Origin: Rufibacter ruber | Lineage (GTDB): Bacteria > Bacteroidota > Bacteroidia > Cytophagales > Hymenobacteraceae | Reading direction: 5' to 3' | Length of the DNA stretch: 39,542 nt | Assembly: GCF_001647275.1 (NCBI RefSeq) | Contig: NZ_LRMM01000052.1 | Span: 1-39,542, forward strand | In this document: in pieces, positions 23,789-32,913 of the stretch | Numbering within the stretch: position 1 is the first letter of the stretch | Layout: every line of letters starts with the position of its first letter | The notes under the pieces: generated by a model | Database searches by the model: none | The model's input: the letters and a program-made list of their open reading frames with translations, nothing else | Told to the model about the DNA's origin: nothing | Position numbers and translations under genes: made by a program

Positions 23789-24714
23789 TGGCGGAAAGTA
23801 CGTTTATGACGTTTGAAGTATAAAGATAGATAGGGGACGGGCTTCGCACCAAAGCCCGCGTAAAATTTAGCCACGCCGGGCACGTCACTGCCCTCAAAAT
23901 CAAAGGTTTTGCCTGAGTCCGCCTCCCGCTGCACAGCCTGGTCCAGCAAGAGGGCCATGGCGTTCTGCTTCCGGCCCTGGGTAGAGCTGGCCCCAAGCAG
24001 GAACGTGGTACGTGAACCGGTAACCAGCAGCAACGCCGCGGCCAGCAGCTCTCCCTGCTGCTCCACCTCCCACAGCTGGCCCACCCCCTCCTGCTGCGCC
24101 CGCCGGTACAGCTGCGCCAGCAGACGGTAGTGCCGCTCCTTCAGCTCAGGCAGTTCTCTTCCTTTGGTGGCTTTGAACAGGTGCAGCAAGGGCTCTATTG
24201 TGGTTCCCGGCCGTAGCCCCTCCAGCGGGCTGTTCTTTTTCAGGTTGCGGCGCAGATTAAGGGAATAGCCTTGCCGCAGCTGGTCATAGGGCCGGTCCAG
24301 GGCCAGCTCATAGTTGGTTCTAAGCCGGTGCCCCCATGCTGCTTCCCCCTCGTTCGGCTGTGCCGGTATCTGGGGCATCTGGTACTGCCCCTGCGCGTAG
24401 AGGGCGGGGAGCCTGGCCACATACTCCGCTACATCCCGGTGCTGGCTGGCGGGCGTGGTGAACAGCCCCAGCTGCTGCGTAAAGAACGGCTGGTACAGGA
24501 AGTCCAGTCCAAATGCGGTTTTCACCGGAAGCGGGAACAGTGACACATAGGCCCCGTCCAGAACCTCTACCAGCGCCTCCCACTGCCCCTGCGCCACCAC
24601 CTCCAAATACCAGAAATGCGCGTACACCAGTGGCCGCTCTGCGTTTTGCAGACAGGCCTCCCACCGCCCGGGGTCAATCTCATGGTGGCGCAGCAGTTGT
24701 ATCATCTGGGGCAA
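23743..24714 (-). CDS. FemAB/GNAT-fold acyltransferase-like protein
   Basis: A 323-aa protein with two GNAT-like halves. In the C-terminal half, LLAAALLLVTGSRTTFLLGASS (about 213-234) is followed by a QNAMALLLDQAVQ helix and FDFEGSDVPGVAKFYAGFGAKP, the pattern of FemAB-like acyl/aminoacyl transferases and of acetyltransferases acting on cell-wall or polysaccharide substrates. The substrate is unknown. It is divergent from the Wzi-like gene and overlaps upp by 46 nt, so the two are likely co-transcribed. Confidence 0.65.
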   Translation of the reverse strand: MPQMIQLLRHHEIDPGRWEACLQNAERPLVYAHFWYLEVVAQGQWEALVEVLDGAYVSLFPLPVKTAFGLDFLYQPFFTQQLGLFTTPASQHRDVAEYVARLPALYAQGQYQMPQIPAQPNEGEAAWGHRLRTNYELALDRPYDQLRQGYSLNLRRNLKKNSPLEGLRPGTTIEPLLHLFKATKGRELPELKERHYRLLAQLYRRAQQEGVGQLWEVEQQGELLAAALLLVTGSRTTFLLGASSTQGRKQNAMALLLDQAVQREADSGKTFDFEGSDVPGVAKFYAGFGAKPVPYLSLYFKRHKRTFRQWIFNACTSLVKRLR

Positions 24715-24773
24715 GATACGGGTTTAGAGCGTCAGTTGGGGCAAAGCACCTCGGCTAAAGCCGATGGCACTTT

Positions 24774-24813
24774 CTGTTTTGGGCCTACTTTTGAAAAAAC
24801 AGGCCAAAAACAG
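24774..24813. repeat. Intergenic two-step palindrome, copy 13
   Basis: CTGTTTTGGGCCTACTTTTGAAAAAACAGGCCAAAAACAG. It lies between two divergently transcribed genes, so it cannot be a simple terminator for either. Confidence 0.75.
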
Positions 24814-24928
24814 GAAAACGCGCTTCCTCCCCAAAACCTGGGGAGCAATGGCCCCTGAAAGCAACCCCCGGGGCCTGCAACGAGTACACGCACAAAATTC
24901 TAGTATCTTCACGCAAGATTCCCTTGAT

Positions 24929-26596
24929 ATGAAAAACATACTACCGCTGCTTTTCCTCAGCCTGACGATATGCCTGCCGGCGTACGCCCAGGACGCCACC
25001 GTGCCGCTGGACCAGCAGGTGTACCGGGTCATTGACCGCTACCACATCAAGTACAACCCGGAGAACCTGCACACTTCGTTCAAACCCTACGGGCGCGCCC
25101 GGGTGGCTACGCTGGCCGAGTCTGCCGAGCAGGACCTGAGCGACAAGTCTGAGGCAGACGAGTACAACATCAACTACCTGCTCAATGACAACTGGAACTA
25201 CACCCGCCATGACCGCGACAACACCAGCCGCCGCACGCTCCTGCGGTACTTCTATGAGAAGAAATCTGATTTCTACAGCTATGAGAGCCCAGAGTTCACC
25301 CTGCGCGTGAACCCCGTGCTGGGCCTGCAGGCCGGTGAAGACAATGAGACCGACGGGCTGCGCTACCTCAATTCGCGGGGGGTGCAAGTAGAAGGCTCCC
25401 TGGATGACAAACTGGGCTTTTACACTTTTCTGGCCGACAACCAGGCGTTCTTCCCCGGCTGGGTGAACCACCGTATTGCCCGTGACACCATTGTGCCGCA
25501 TGAGGCCTACTGGAAACCGTTCAAAGACGGCGGCTATGACTTTTTTTCGGCCAGAGGCTATGTCAATTACCAGGCCACCAAGCACATCAGCGTGATGCTG
25601 GGCCATGACCGCCACTTTATTGGCAACGGGTTCCGGTCCCTGATCCTCTCCAACTACTCTGCCCCGTATTTCTTTCTGAAGCTGCAGACCCAGGTCTGGA
25701 AACTGCAGTACACCAACCTCTACGCTGAGCTCACCGCTGACCATGAGCGCCGTGACCAGCTGTACCCCAAGAAGTACATGACCCTGCACCACCTCAGCAT
25801 CAACCTGCTGCCCAACCTGAACGTGGGCGTGTTTGAGTCTACCATCTTTGGGCGGGACAAAGGCCGGTTTGAGCTGCAGTACCTGAACCCGCTTATCTTC
25901 TACCGCGCCATAGAGCAGGCATTGGGTTCAGAAGACAATGCTTTGCTGGGGGCAGACTTCAAGTGGAACATCTACAACCGGGTGCAACTGTACGGCCAGC
26001 TGGTGCTGGATGAGTTCCTGCTGAGCGAAATCAAAGCCGGGAACGGCTGGTGGGGCAACAAATACGCCATACAAGGTGGGGCCAAGTACATTGATGCGTT
26101 TGGGGTTTCAAATTTAGACTTACACGGGGAGATCAACGTGGTGCGCCCGTTCACCTACCAGCACGAGGCCCCGTACACCAACTACCAGCACTACCAGCAG
26201 CCGCTGGCCCACCCGCTGGGGGCTAACCTGGCAGAGGCCGTGGCTATTGTGCGGTACCAGCCGGTGCCCAGGCTCACCCTCACCGCCAAGGCTATTGCCA
26301 CCCGCTACGGCCAGGACCCGGAGCCGCGCAATGTGAACAGCAACTTTGGCGGCAACGTGCTCAAGCCCTACACCACCCGCAACGGTGACTACGGCTACAG
26401 CATTGGCAGCGGCGTACAGACAGACCAGCTTTACGGCGAGGTGAACCTGTCTTACCAGCTGCTGCACAACCTGAACATTGACGTGACGCAGGTGCTGCGC
26501 CGCGCCAACGCCGCTGATAATGCCTTTGACCAGAAATCGGCTTTCTCTGCCATCTCCCTGCGGTGGAACATTCCGCAGCGGCAGTATGAGTTCTAA
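24929..26596 (+). CDS. Wzi-like capsule-assembly outer membrane protein
   Basis: A predicted outer membrane beta-barrel of 555 aa, starting MKNILPLLFLSLTICLPAYA with a Sec signal peptide cut before QDATV. Alternating aromatic strands continue to a C-terminal aromatic (YEF). The segment GHDRHFIGNGFRSLILSNYS, then YFFLKLQTQVWKLQYTNLYAEL, is characteristic of the Wzi/RemB group, which binds or anchors surface polysaccharide (and in gliding Flavobacteria acts in motility). Here gliding is not implied. Open-frame codons before the ATG at 24929 are not part of the protein. A TATCTTCA box 17 nt upstream is a weak promoter candidate. Confidence 0.68.
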   Translation: MKNILPLLFLSLTICLPAYAQDATVPLDQQVYRVIDRYHIKYNPENLHTSFKPYGRARVATLAESAEQDLSDKSEADEYNINYLLNDNWNYTRHDRDNTSRRTLLRYFYEKKSDFYSYESPEFTLRVNPVLGLQAGEDNETDGLRYLNSRGVQVEGSLDDKLGFYTFLADNQAFFPGWVNHRIARDTIVPHEAYWKPFKDGGYDFFSARGYVNYQATKHISVMLGHDRHFIGNGFRSLILSNYSAPYFFLKLQTQVWKLQYTNLYAELTADHERRDQLYPKKYMTLHHLSINLLPNLNVGVFESTIFGRDKGRFELQYLNPLIFYRAIEQALGSEDNALLGADFKWNIYNRVQLYGQLVLDEFLLSEIKAGNGWWGNKYAIQGGAKYIDAFGVSNLDLHGEINVVRPFTYQHEAPYTNYQHYQQPLAHPLGANLAEAVAIVRYQPVPRLTLTAKAIATRYGQDPEPRNVNSNFGGNVLKPYTTRNGDYGYSIGSGVQTDQLYGEVNLSYQLLHNLNIDVTQVLRRANAADNAFDQKSAFSAISLRWNIPQRQYEF

Positions 26597-26624
26597 ATAA
26601 TTTACCGCCCTCTAAAAAGCATAA

Positions 26625-27005
26625 AGGCAGGAACTTAGCCCCAGGTATGCCATAGAGAAGTTCTCAGAGCTGGCAAAGTTTGACGGCAGCGTCATTGTGG
26701 AGCGCACCAAGGGTGAAGTCTCTGCCCGCTGTGACATGGAGGCGGCCAACATTCTGGCATTGAACCTGATGCATGAAATTGTGTGCGGCAGGCTCACGGC
26801 TGAGCAGGCAAGGGAAAAATATTCTGAGCAAACCGCCGCCTTTGTCATGAACCGGCCCGCGCCTTTGGCAGAAAAACTTCAGTTTGAAGTCCCTACCGGT
26901 ATTACCAGGGATACTGATCACGTTACCATCATAGACAACATGGCCAACCAGGCAAAAGAGAAACTCAAAGATATTACCGGCCTAAATAGCATGTTTAAAT
27001 TTTGA
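26625..27005 (+). pseudogene. Conserved-looking protein lacking a start codon
   Basis: The open frame begins after a TAA at 26622-26624 and reads LSPRYAIEKFSELAKFDG.. to ..NSMFKF. It has good amphipathic helices (DMEAANILALNLMHEIVCG, LTAEQAREKYSEQ) and codon use like its neighbours, but no ATG. The first GTG (26697) would cut off the early conserved-looking part. It looks like a gene whose 5' end was lost by deletion or frameshift just after the Wzi-like gene. The family is not recognised. Confidence 0.5.
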
Positions 27006-27010
27006 TTTTG

Positions 27011-27119
27011 CGCTGCAAACGGGGAGCAAAAGGTTCTTCTATGGTTTTTCGAGGAGCATAGCAGCGCTATGGTGCGAGGCAACCGCCAGGTCAGGTTCTG
27101 CTGAGGCCCGTTTGCAGCG
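27011..27119. repeat. Element with 13-bp inverted ends
   Basis: CGCTGCAAACGGG (27011-27023) is exactly inverted at 27107-27119. A central palindrome ATAGCAGCGCTAT is inside. Total 109 bp, non-coding. Confidence 0.6.
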
Positions 27120-27264
27120 TAAAAGAGAAATGGAAACACGCTCTTAAACAAACGACCCCTTCCCTGGCCCCCGGCAAACAAAAGGGGGACTCTATCCTTT
27201 CCAGAAGACGCTATGAGAAAGTGACACGGCACCCTCAGGAGGAAAACCTGCTGATCAAAGCGTT

Positions 27265-27304
27265 CCTGTTTTGGGCCTGTTTTCCAGAAAACAGCCCTAA
27301 AACG
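27265..27304. repeat. Intergenic two-step palindrome, copy 14
   Basis: CTGTTTTGGGCCTGTTTTCCAGAAAACAGCCCTAAAACG. It lies about 40 nt upstream of the ABC exporter promoter. Confidence 0.8.
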
Positions 27305-27343
27305 AGTGGCCGGCGCGGTATGCTGTTTTAGAATTCAAAGCCG

Positions 27344-27351
27344 TACCTTTG
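27344..27351 (+). promoter_or_regulatory. -7 promoter box of ABC exporter gene
   Basis: TACCTTTG, 5 nt before the ATG at 27357. It predicts a near-leaderless transcript; box and spacing are identical to those of the DEAD-box gene. Confidence 0.65.
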
Positions 27352-27356
27352 CCGTA

Positions 27357-29186
27357 ATGAAAACTTATTTCCGCATATTAAACTTTGCGCGGCCATTTAG
27401 CCAGTACGTACCGGGGTATGCCATTGCTACGCTGCTGGCTACCATTTTTGGGGTCATGAACTTTACGTTGCTGGCCCCACTCATGACGGTGCTGTTTGAC
27501 CAGGTTGAGGCGCACAGGGTGATCCCTACGGCCCCACCGGCCTTTGAACTTTCATTTGATTGGCCCAAGCAGTTTTTCAACTACTATTTTGGGCAGGTGG
27601 TGCAGGCACAGGGCACCATGGGCGCGCTCAAGTTCATCTGCTTCCTGCTGATTGGCTCAGTGCTGCTTTCTAATGTTTTCAGGTACATAGGCCTGCGCAT
27701 TGAAGGCGTGGTACGGGCCCGCGTGGTGAAGAACCTGCGGCAGCAGGTGTATGAGCGCATTACGCAACTGCAGCTGGGCTTTTTCTCCAACCAGCGCAAG
27801 GGCAACATCATGTCTACCCTCACCAATGACGTACAGGAGGTGGAAAACTCAGTGGTCAGCACCCTCAATGTGCTGTTCCGGGAACCGTTCTACCTGTTTG
27901 GCTATTTTGGGGTGCTGTTTTACCTGTCGCCTAAGCTTACGTTCTTCAGTCTGCTGGTGCTGCCGGTGTCTGGGCTCATCATCTCCAGCATTGCCAAAAA
28001 ACTCAAAAGGCAGTCTTCTGAAGGGCAGGAATCATTGGGCACCATTCTGGGCATTATTGATGAAACCCTGGGCGGCCTGCGGGTGATCAAAGGCTTCAAC
28101 GCCCAGCCGTATGTGATAGACAAATTCAACCAGAGCAACAACCGCTACGCGCACATCATCACCTCCATGAACAACAAGCGCAGCCTGGCCTCGCCATTCT
28201 CTGAGTTTATGGGCGTGACCGTGGTGGCGGGTATTCTGTACTTTGGCGGCTCTATCATTCTTGCCGGGAACTCTGACCTGACCGGCCCTATGCTGGTGGC
28301 TTACCTGGCACTGTTCTCCCAGGTGCTGGTGCCCATAAAAGCCATCTCCAACGCCTTCAGCAATATACAGCGGGGCCTGGTGGCCGGTGAGCGCGTACTG
28401 GCCCTGATTGACACCCAGCCCGAAATCAGGGACAAGCCCAACGCCAAGGTTCTGCCGTCTTTCACCCAGGAGATTGATTTCAAAAACGTTGGTTTCCGCT
28501 ATGCGGATGACCCTATTCTGCAGGACATCAACCTGCGCATCCCCAAAGGGAAGACCGTGGCGCTGGTTGGCCCGTCTGGCGGCGGAAAGTCAACGCTGGC
28601 CGACCTGCTGCCCCGTTTCTATGACCCCACCCAGGGCGCCATCACCATTGACGGCCATGACCTGCGTGACTGCACCCTGCACTCAATCAGAGAGCAGATG
28701 GGGATTGTGACCCAGGAGTCTATCCTGTTCAATGACACCATCTTCAACAACATTGCCTTTAACAAAACAGACGCCACAGAGGCCGAAGTCATAGCCGCGG
28801 CCAAAATTGCCAACGCCCATGAGTTCATCATGCAGAGCCCAGACGGTTACCAGACCGTGATTGGCGACCGCGGCGGCAAATTGTCTGGCGGCCAGCGGCA
28901 GCGCCTGAGCATTGCCCGCGCTATTCTCAAGAACCCGCCCATCCTGATCATGGATGAGGCCACCTCGGCGCTGGATACCGAGTCTGAGAAGCTGGTGCAG
29001 GAGGCCCTGACCAACCTCATGAAGAACCGCACCTCTCTGGTGATTGCCCACCGTTTGAGCACCATTCAGCACGCAGATGAGATTATTGTCTTGCAGGCGG
29101 GGCGTATTGTAGAGCGCGGCAACCATGCGCAACTGGTAGAGCAAGGCGGCCTGTACTACAAGCTCACCCAGATGCAGAACACCTGA
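27357..29186 (+). CDS. MsbA-type ABC exporter (fused TMD-NBD)
   Basis: An inner-membrane homodimeric half-transporter of 609 aa, possibly a lipid A or lipid/drug flippase. The start MKTYFRILNFARPF is preferred over the 17-codon upstream extension, because the promoter box lies inside that extension. Six membrane helices lie in about residues 20-335. The nucleotide-binding domain has Walker A GPSGGGKST, Q loop TQESILF, signature LSGGQRQRLS, Walker B ILIMDEATSALD and H-loop IAHRLST. The substrate is unproven; MsbA-like lipid transport is the leading guess given the nearby gmhA and Wzi-like genes. Confidence 0.9.
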   Translation: MKTYFRILNFARPFSQYVPGYAIATLLATIFGVMNFTLLAPLMTVLFDQVEAHRVIPTAPPAFELSFDWPKQFFNYYFGQVVQAQGTMGALKFICFLLIGSVLLSNVFRYIGLRIEGVVRARVVKNLRQQVYERITQLQLGFFSNQRKGNIMSTLTNDVQEVENSVVSTLNVLFREPFYLFGYFGVLFYLSPKLTFFSLLVLPVSGLIISSIAKKLKRQSSEGQESLGTILGIIDETLGGLRVIKGFNAQPYVIDKFNQSNNRYAHIITSMNNKRSLASPFSEFMGVTVVAGILYFGGSIILAGNSDLTGPMLVAYLALFSQVLVPIKAISNAFSNIQRGLVAGERVLALIDTQPEIRDKPNAKVLPSFTQEIDFKNVGFRYADDPILQDINLRIPKGKTVALVGPSGGGKSTLADLLPRFYDPTQGAITIDGHDLRDCTLHSIREQMGIVTQESILFNDTIFNNIAFNKTDATEAEVIAAAKIANAHEFIMQSPDGYQTVIGDRGGKLSGGQRQRLSIARAILKNPPILIMDEATSALDTESEKLVQEALTNLMKNRTSLVIAHRLSTIQHADEIIVLQAGRIVERGNHAQLVEQGGLYYKLTQMQNT

Positions 29187-29243
29187 TGAAGGGTAGATTG
29201 CTGGTTGCTACGTGTTGACATCAGAAGAATCAGCAACCCCTAC

Positions 29244-29302
29244 AGAGGAAGTCTGTTTTTGACCTGGTTTTCAGAAAACAGGCCAAAAAACAGACTTCCT
29301 CT
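29244..29302. repeat. Intergenic two-step palindrome, copy 15, long stem
   Basis: The core is 29253-29293 (CTGTTTTTGACCTGGTTTTC and complement). The stem is lengthened by AGAGGAAGT / ACTTCCTCT, specific to this locus, making a stem of about 26 bp with small mismatches. It lies about 60 nt past the ABC exporter stop. Confidence 0.85.
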
Positions 29303-29394
29303 CTTTATCCCTTCCCCTCATTTGTACCGATTTCTCAGGTTCTCCCGTAAAGAGTAGAATATTCATTATATCTAATGTTTAGACACCTTATGAC

Positions 29395-29799
29395 ATGGAG
29401 ACCCTGAAGAAAATAATCAATATAGCGGTGATGGCGTACCTGATCATTGCCCTGCTGTTTCTGCTGCGCATCTTGAGCGTAGACAAGTTTGTGGCGCTGT
29501 TTGACATGGCAGACGCCGCCGCCTTTTACCGGAGGCTGCTTTGGGCAGGTGTCCTTCTGCTTCTGGCTGAACTCTTGGTAGAAAACGCGTATATTGCCAC
29601 ACTAAAACGGGGGTTAGCGCTAGAGCACCGCCAACTGACAGAACTCAAAGCCAAACTGTATGACCAGCGGCTAAACACTGAGGCCGCCGCACAAACGCCA
29701 GCCCCACCGCTGGACAATACTGTGCCCCCGCCCGCCGTTGACCCAACCAGAGACCCAAACCATCTGGCGAAACCCAACCACCACCGCCCATTACCTTAA
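29395..29799 (+). CDS. Small two-helix membrane protein with coiled-coil and Pro-rich tail
   Basis: A 134-aa protein with two membrane helices (about residues 10-28 and 48-68), then a short charged helical segment (EHRQLTELKAKLYDQRL) that may form a coiled coil, and a Pro-rich tail (TPAPPLDNTVPPPAVDP). I do not recognise the family. It ends 6 nt before gmhA and is probably in one transcript with it. The role is unknown; membrane anchoring is the only safe inference. Confidence 0.65.
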   Translation: METLKKIINIAVMAYLIIALLFLLRILSVDKFVALFDMADAAAFYRRLLWAGVLLLLAELLVENAYIATLKRGLALEHRQLTELKAKLYDQRLNTEAAAQTPAPPLDNTVPPPAVDPTRDPNHLAKPNHHRPLP

Positions 29800-29805
29800 A
29801 CCCAC

Positions 29806-30390
29806 ATGAACCCTACTTCTTCTGACCTCATTCTGCAGGAGCTACAGCAGGCCCAACAAGTTCTGGCAGACTTTTTAGCCCAGCCCACCACTATTGCCAG
29901 CATTGAGCAGGCCGCCCAACTCATGGCGCACAGCCTGAAAAATGGCGGCAAAATCCTCTCCTGCGGCAACGGCGGCTCTATGTGTGACGCCATGCACTTC
30001 GCTGAGGAACTCACCGGCCGCTACCGCGAAAACCGTGCGCCCATGGCCGCCATCTCCATTGCAGACCCCAGCCACATGAGCTGTGTCTCTAATGACTTTG
30101 GCTATGACCAGGTGTTTTCCCGCTACGTAGAGGCGCTGGCCAAACCCGGTGATGTGCTGCTGGCCATCAGTACCAGCGGGAACTCAGGAAACGCCCTTAA
30201 AGCCGCCCAGGTGGCCCGCGACCAAGGGGTGCACGTGGTGAGCCTCACCGGCAAAGACGGCGGCCAGCTGGCTGGGCTTAGTGACGTAGAAATCAGGGTT
30301 CCCCATTTCGGCTACGCCGACAGGATTCAGGAAATCCATATCAAAGTGATTCATATTCTGATTCTGCTGCTGGAGAAGCACATGGCCTAG
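29806..30390 (+). CDS. gmhA: Phosphoheptose isomerase (SIS domain)
   Basis: This enzyme isomerises sedoheptulose 7-phosphate to D-glycero-D-manno-heptose 7-phosphate, the first step to LPS or S-layer heptose. The 194-aa protein has [18 protein letters not shown] (about residues 47-64), FAEELTGRY with the catalytic Glu, the phosphate-binding ISTSGNSGN, and the C-terminal [13 protein letters not shown] with the catalytic His. Length and motifs fit GmhA rather than other SIS proteins. It follows the small membrane protein gene by 6 nt and ends at a palindrome. Confidence 0.88.
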   Translation: MNPTSSDLILQELQQAQQVLADFLAQPTTIASIEQAAQLMAHSLKNGGKILSCGNGGSMCDAMHFAEELTGRYRENRAPMAAISIADPSHMSCVSNDFGYDQVFSRYVEALAKPGDVLLAISTSGNSGNALKAAQVARDQGVHVVSLTGKDGGQLAGLSDVEIRVPHFGYADRIQEIHIKVIHILILLLEKHMA

Positions 30391-30396
30391 GGCCAT

Positions 30397-30439
30397 TCTG
30401 TTTTTGGGGCTTTTTTGGCCAAAACAGCCCCAAAACAGA
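30397..30439. repeat. Intergenic two-step palindrome, copy 16
   Basis: TCTGTTTTTGGGGCTTTTTTGGCCAAAACAGCCCCAAAACAGA. It lies 6 nt past the gmhA stop, a terminator-like position. Confidence 0.8.
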
Positions 30440-30505
30440 AAAAATCTCCTGACCGCTGGCATCCCTTCACCCGTGAGCAGAGTATACTTTAAAAACGTTA
30501 CGCTC

Positions 30506-31171
30506 ATGCGCCCATTCCTATACTGCCTGCTTCTTTGCGGCTGCCTTTCCTGCGGCACTTCTACCTCTGACCAAAAAGGCACCGCTACCGCTGCTTCTGA
30601 ACAGGGGGCAGCGGTTGATTCTACCAGTTCTCCCTCTGCCGCCCCCGCCGTTGACTCTGCTTACCAGATAGTGCCGGGAGAACGCATGGGGCAGACCTCT
30701 CTGAATGAGTCACCAGAAGCAGTAGCAGAGGCGTTAGGCAAGCCAGATGCCAGTAACGCCGCCATGGGCAAGTCCCTTTCAACGTGGTACAGTTCCGCCA
30801 ACGGCGGAAAACGGGAGGAATTGAACGTGTACACGGTACGGGAGAAAACCGGCACGCCCCAAGAGACAGTGGGCGTGCACCAGGTACGGGTTACGTCTTC
30901 GGCCTTTAAGGTGATGCCTTCTGGCCTCAGCACCGGCAGTACGTTGCCGCAAATCAGAGAGGCTTTTAACCGGGTGCGGCCGCTGGCGCATTACCAGTAC
31001 CAGGGGCGGCAGCGCGCCTACCTCTATGATGCCACCGGGGAAGGCCTTGCCTTTGAGATCACCGGCCCAGACAGCACCTGTGTAGCCATTATCCTCCACC
31101 AGAAGGGCAAAGAGGTCACCAGCGCCTACCTGCCCATTCATGAAGATCTGGTCAAGCTGCACCAGCAGTAA
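30506..31171 (+). CDS. Predicted lipoprotein of unknown function
   Basis: A 221-aa protein starting MRPFLYCLLLCGCLSCGTST; the lipobox LSCG is within the signal peptide (lipid Cys at about residue 16). The open frame upstream crosses a palindrome, so it is not used. After a Ser/Ala-rich linker (about 20-50), the folded part has GQTSLNESPEAVAEALGKPDAS, TWYSS and FEITGPDSTCVAIILHQKG, which recalls small beta-rich periplasmic lipoproteins of the SmpA/BamE-like type (LGKPD motif), but this is weak. A TATACTTT near 30482 may be its -7 region. Confidence 0.7.
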   Translation: MRPFLYCLLLCGCLSCGTSTSDQKGTATAASEQGAAVDSTSSPSAAPAVDSAYQIVPGERMGQTSLNESPEAVAEALGKPDASNAAMGKSLSTWYSSANGGKREELNVYTVREKTGTPQETVGVHQVRVTSSAFKVMPSGLSTGSTLPQIREAFNRVRPLAHYQYQGRQRAYLYDATGEGLAFEITGPDSTCVAIILHQKGKEVTSAYLPIHEDLVKLHQQ

Positions 31172-31259
31172 GTAGGGGTACACTGGCTTTGGGCGTGGTT
31201 GTTTCCGGCCGCAGGGCCCTCCCGTAAAAGCCCCTACCCCTTCTGATAGTCTTTGAAGC

Positions 31260-31298
31260 CAGTTTTAGGTAGTTTTGGCAAAAACAGCCCAGAAACAG
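31260..31298. repeat. Intergenic two-step palindrome, copy 17 (degenerate)
   Basis: CAGTTTTAGGTAGTTTTGGCAAAAACAGCCCAGAAACAG. Recognisable, but the left arm is damaged. It lies upstream of the comM gene. Confidence 0.5.
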
Positions 31299-31372
31299 AA
31301 CGTGCCTAAGGAATTAATTGCGGGGGTTTGCTGTTGCTCCCCTCTAGATAAACACCTTGCATACAAGATTAT

Positions 31373-32910
31373 ATGTTGGTTAAAACCTTCGGGAGCGCCG
31401 TACAGGGCGTGAATGCCTTTACCATTACCGTTGAAGTAAACGTTACCCCCGGCACCAAGTACTTTCTGGTGGGTCTGCCAGACAATGCCATCAAAGAGAG
31501 TGAGCAGCGCATTGAAAGTGCCCTCAAGCACCACGGCTACCGCATGCCGCGCCAGAAAGTAGTGATCAACATGGCTCCCGCCGATGTCAGGAAAGAGGGG
31601 TCTGCGTATGACCTGCCCATTGCCATTGGTATTCTGGCCGCCTCTGACCAGCTCCTGGTTGACCAGCTGGACCGCTACCTCATCATGGGGGAGCTGGCGC
31701 TGGATGGGGAGCTCCGGCCTATCAAAGGTGTGTTGCCTATTGCCATTCAGGCCAGAAAAGAAGGCTTCAAAGGGTTTATTCTGCCGCAGCAGAACGCCCA
31801 GGAAGCCGCCATTGTCAATAATCTGGACGTGATTGGCGTCACCAACCTCAAAGAAGCCATTGACTTTCTGGCTGGGGAAAAGCAGATTACCCCTATAAAA
31901 ATAGATACGCGTGACCTCTTCCAGACGTCTATGCACCAGTACGCCGCAGACTTTGCTGATGTGCAGGGGCAGGAGAACATTAAACGGGCGCTGGAAATTG
32001 CCGCCGCCGGTGGTCACAATGTGATTATGATTGGGCCGCCGGGCGCTGGCAAGACCATGCTGGCCAAACGCCTGCCCTCTATTCTGCCGCCCCTCAACCT
32101 GCACGAGGCGCTGGAGACCACCAAAATCCATTCAGTGGCGGGTAAACTGGGGCCGCAGGCTTCTCTGCTGGCGCAGCGCCCGTTCAGAGCGCCCCATCAC
32201 ACTATTTCAGACGTGGCCCTGGTAGGGGGCGGCGGGAATCCGCAACCGGGGGAGATTTCGCTTTCACATAACGGGGTGCTATTCTTAGATGAGCTGCCTG
32301 AGTTCAAGCGCACCGTGCTGGAGGTGATGCGGCAACCGCTGGAGGAGCGGCGGGTCACTATTTCGCGGCCCGCGTGACCATTGATTTTCCCGCTAACTTT
32401 ATGTTGGTGGCCAGCATGAACCCGTGCCCGTGCGGCTACTATAACCACCCAGAGAAAGACTGCGTGTGCGGCCCCGGCGTGGTGCAGCGGTACCTGAACA
32501 AGGTGAGCGGCCCGCTGCTGGACCGCATAGACCTGCACGTAGAGGTTACTCCGGTCTCCTTTGACCAGATGACCGCCACCCGCAAAGCTGAAACCAGCGC
32601 CGACATACGGGAGCGGGTAGAGCGGGCCCGGGAGTGGCAGACCAAGCGGTTTGAGGCCTTCCCAGACATTCACTCTAACGCCATGATGCCCCCCCAGATG
32701 GTGAAAGACCTTTGCCGCATTAATGAAGCGGGGCGGCTGCTCCTTAAAAAGGCCATGGAAAAGCTAGGTTTGTCTGCCCGCGCCTATGACCGTATTTTGA
32801 AAGTGAGCCGCACTATTGCTGACCTGGCCGGCTCTGAGGAAATTAAAATTGAACATCTGGCAGAGGCCATTCAGTACCGCAGCCTGGACCGGGAAGGCTG
32901 GGCCGGGTAA
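31373..32910 (+). CDS. ComM/YifB Mg-chelatase-like AAA+ ATPase, frameshifted
   Basis: This family is an AAA+ helicase-like factor; ComM helps branch migration in natural transformation. The gene has an N-terminal Lon-like ChlI domain ([20 protein letters not shown]), then the AAA+ domain: Walker [10 protein letters not shown], Walker [11 protein letters not shown], and the C-terminal [12 protein letters not shown] cysteine signature. The first part stops at a TGA at 32375-32377, after ISRPA. A second frame from GTG 32374 continues [17 protein letters not shown].., and GTG and TGA overlap as GTGA. One extra G near 32368 (TCGCGGG-CCC instead of TCGCGGCCC) would restore [11 protein letters not shown] and a 512-aa protein of normal family length. 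It is either a true frameshift or a consensus error. Confidence 0.88.
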
Positions 32911-32913
32911 TTC

